A DNA stretch of 5,738 nucleotides, from the NCBI GenBank assembly GCA_964585805.1, contig CAZPFE010000036.1, positions 1-5,738 of the forward strand. Reading direction: 5' to 3'. Positions 5,499-5,738 of the stretch are shown piece after piece; positions within the stretch are counted from its first letter, which is position 1, and every line of letters begins with the position of its first letter. The stretch comes from CAYLWZ01 sp964585805 (GTDB lineage Bacteria > Patescibacteriota > Minisyncoccia > Minisyncoccales > GWA2-38-27). Both the position numbers and the translations under genes were made by a program. The notes under the pieces were generated by a model. That model saw nothing but the letters and a program-made list of their open reading frames with translations, ran no database searches and was not told where the DNA came from.

Positions 5499-5606
5499 CT
5501 TTTTTCCTTTTTTCTTCTCCCCTCCCCTCCTCCTCTCTTCTCTTTCTTCTCCTTTCTCTCTTTCTCCTCTCCGCCTCCTCTTTTTACTCTCTCCTCCCTC
5601 TCCTCT
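5499..5606. other. Near-pure homopyrimidine tract
   Basis: Of 108 bases on the plus strand only two are purines (G5573 and A5586); 5499-5572 is an unbroken run of 74 pyrimidines. No gene is supported: the one open frame across it would encode only a Leu/Ser/Pro/Phe low-complexity string. The tract lies upstream of the three-gene operon, between its AT-rich start-proximal DNA (5415-5498) and the repeat units at 5583-5738. Such a strand bias can favour triplex DNA, and a minus-strand transcript would be almost all purine. Confidence 0.8.
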
Positions 5607-5621
5607 GGAGAAGGATTTATT
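5583..5621. repeat. 39-bp direct repeat, copy 2
   Basis: Perfect match to 1500-1538, same orientation, including the weak palindrome near its right end. After it, CCCCCTCCTCT (5630-5640) and TTTCCTCCCCCT (5648-5659) repeat the order seen after copy 1, so a composite module of about 75 bases is shared by the two long spacers. Confidence 0.85.
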
Positions 5622-5650
5622 TTTTCTTTCCCCCTCCTCTCTCTTCCTTT

Positions 5651-5714
5651 CCTCCCCCTCCTTTTACTTTCTTTTCCTCCCCCTTCTTTTACTTTCTTTT
5701 CCTCCCCCTCCTTT
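5651..5714. repeat. 25-bp tandem repeat running into the palindrome
   Basis: Units 5651-5675 and 5676-5700 differ at one base (C/T at unit position 10). A third partial unit, 5701-5714, is at the same time the left arm and loop of the palindrome at 5700-5738. The unit consists of the pyrimidine arm CCTCCCCCTCC followed by the linker TTTTACTTTCTTTT. It looks like a duplicated left arm with its flank. Confidence 0.85.
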
Positions 5715-5738
5715 GGAGGGGGAGGATTAAGGAGGGGG
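5700..5738. repeat. Palindromic repeat, copy 3 (right window edge, cut)
   Basis: The stem CCTCCCCCTCC (5701-5711) pairs with GGAGGGGGAGG (5715-5725) around TTT, extended by one T-A pair, then ATTAA and GGAGGGGG up to the last base. Bases 5699-5738 match 1-40 at 38 of 40 positions in the same orientation. The distal arm is cut off by the window edge. Confidence 0.85.

Noticed and set aside
5707..5714. CCTCCTTT, equal to the anti-Shine-Dalgarno end of 16S rRNA
   Set aside because: It is part of the repeat's pyrimidine arm and loop; the flanking bases do not match 16S rRNA and there is no rRNA gene.
5344..5730. Open frame of 128 codons on the plus strand over the pyrimidine tract
   Set aside because: The Leu/Ser/Pro/Phe string follows from a nearly pure C/T strand, and its start lies inside the ATPase gene in antisense.

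Overview
The window is an AT-rich stretch (coding parts look about 70% A+T) with four genes, all on the minus strand, separated by strikingly different C/T- and G/A-rich repeat DNA. Small AT-rich genes, an FtsZ reduced to its GTPase core, a ComEC without its nuclease-like domain and dispersed short palindromes in spacers suggest a streamlined genome of the Patescibacteria/CPR type (Parcubacteria-like). This placement is inference; there is no marker such as 16S rRNA here. Standard stop use (TAA, TAG, TAG, TAA) gives no sign of recoding.

Layout, in transcription order (right to left): (1) 5415-5738, a spacer with an AT-rich start-proximal part, a nearly pure pyrimidine tract, a 25-bp tandem repeat and a palindromic repeat at the window edge. 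(2) 5414-4539, a MinD/Mrp-superfamily ATPase with an inserted ferredoxin domain. (3) 4499-3576, ftsZ. (4) 3565-1997, comEC. These three have gaps of 39 and 10 bases and probably form one operon, ending at a possible terminator near 1906-1946. (5) 1438-1996, a spacer holding an AT-rich word-repeat block and a cluster of palindromic repeats. (6) 1437-115, a probable GT-B glycosyltransferase. (7) 1-114, a short tail with another palindromic repeat at the window edge.

Functionally, FtsZ is the division GTPase, ComEC the inner-membrane DNA uptake channel, and the ATPase an Fe-S P-loop protein of unknown role. The glycosyltransferase may act on cell-surface glycans or glycolipids. No shared pathway is evident; the operon looks like envelope/division housekeeping.

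The most noteworthy points are: a tail-less FtsZ with an altered tubulin signature (GGGCGSG); a ferredoxin insert that has lost exactly the ligands of one cluster while keeping the other; absence of any Shine-Dalgarno sequence before all four genes, with the two transcription-unit-leading genes sharing an almost identical TATA-like start context; and a modular palindromic repeat family that brackets both transcription units and lies at both window ends.
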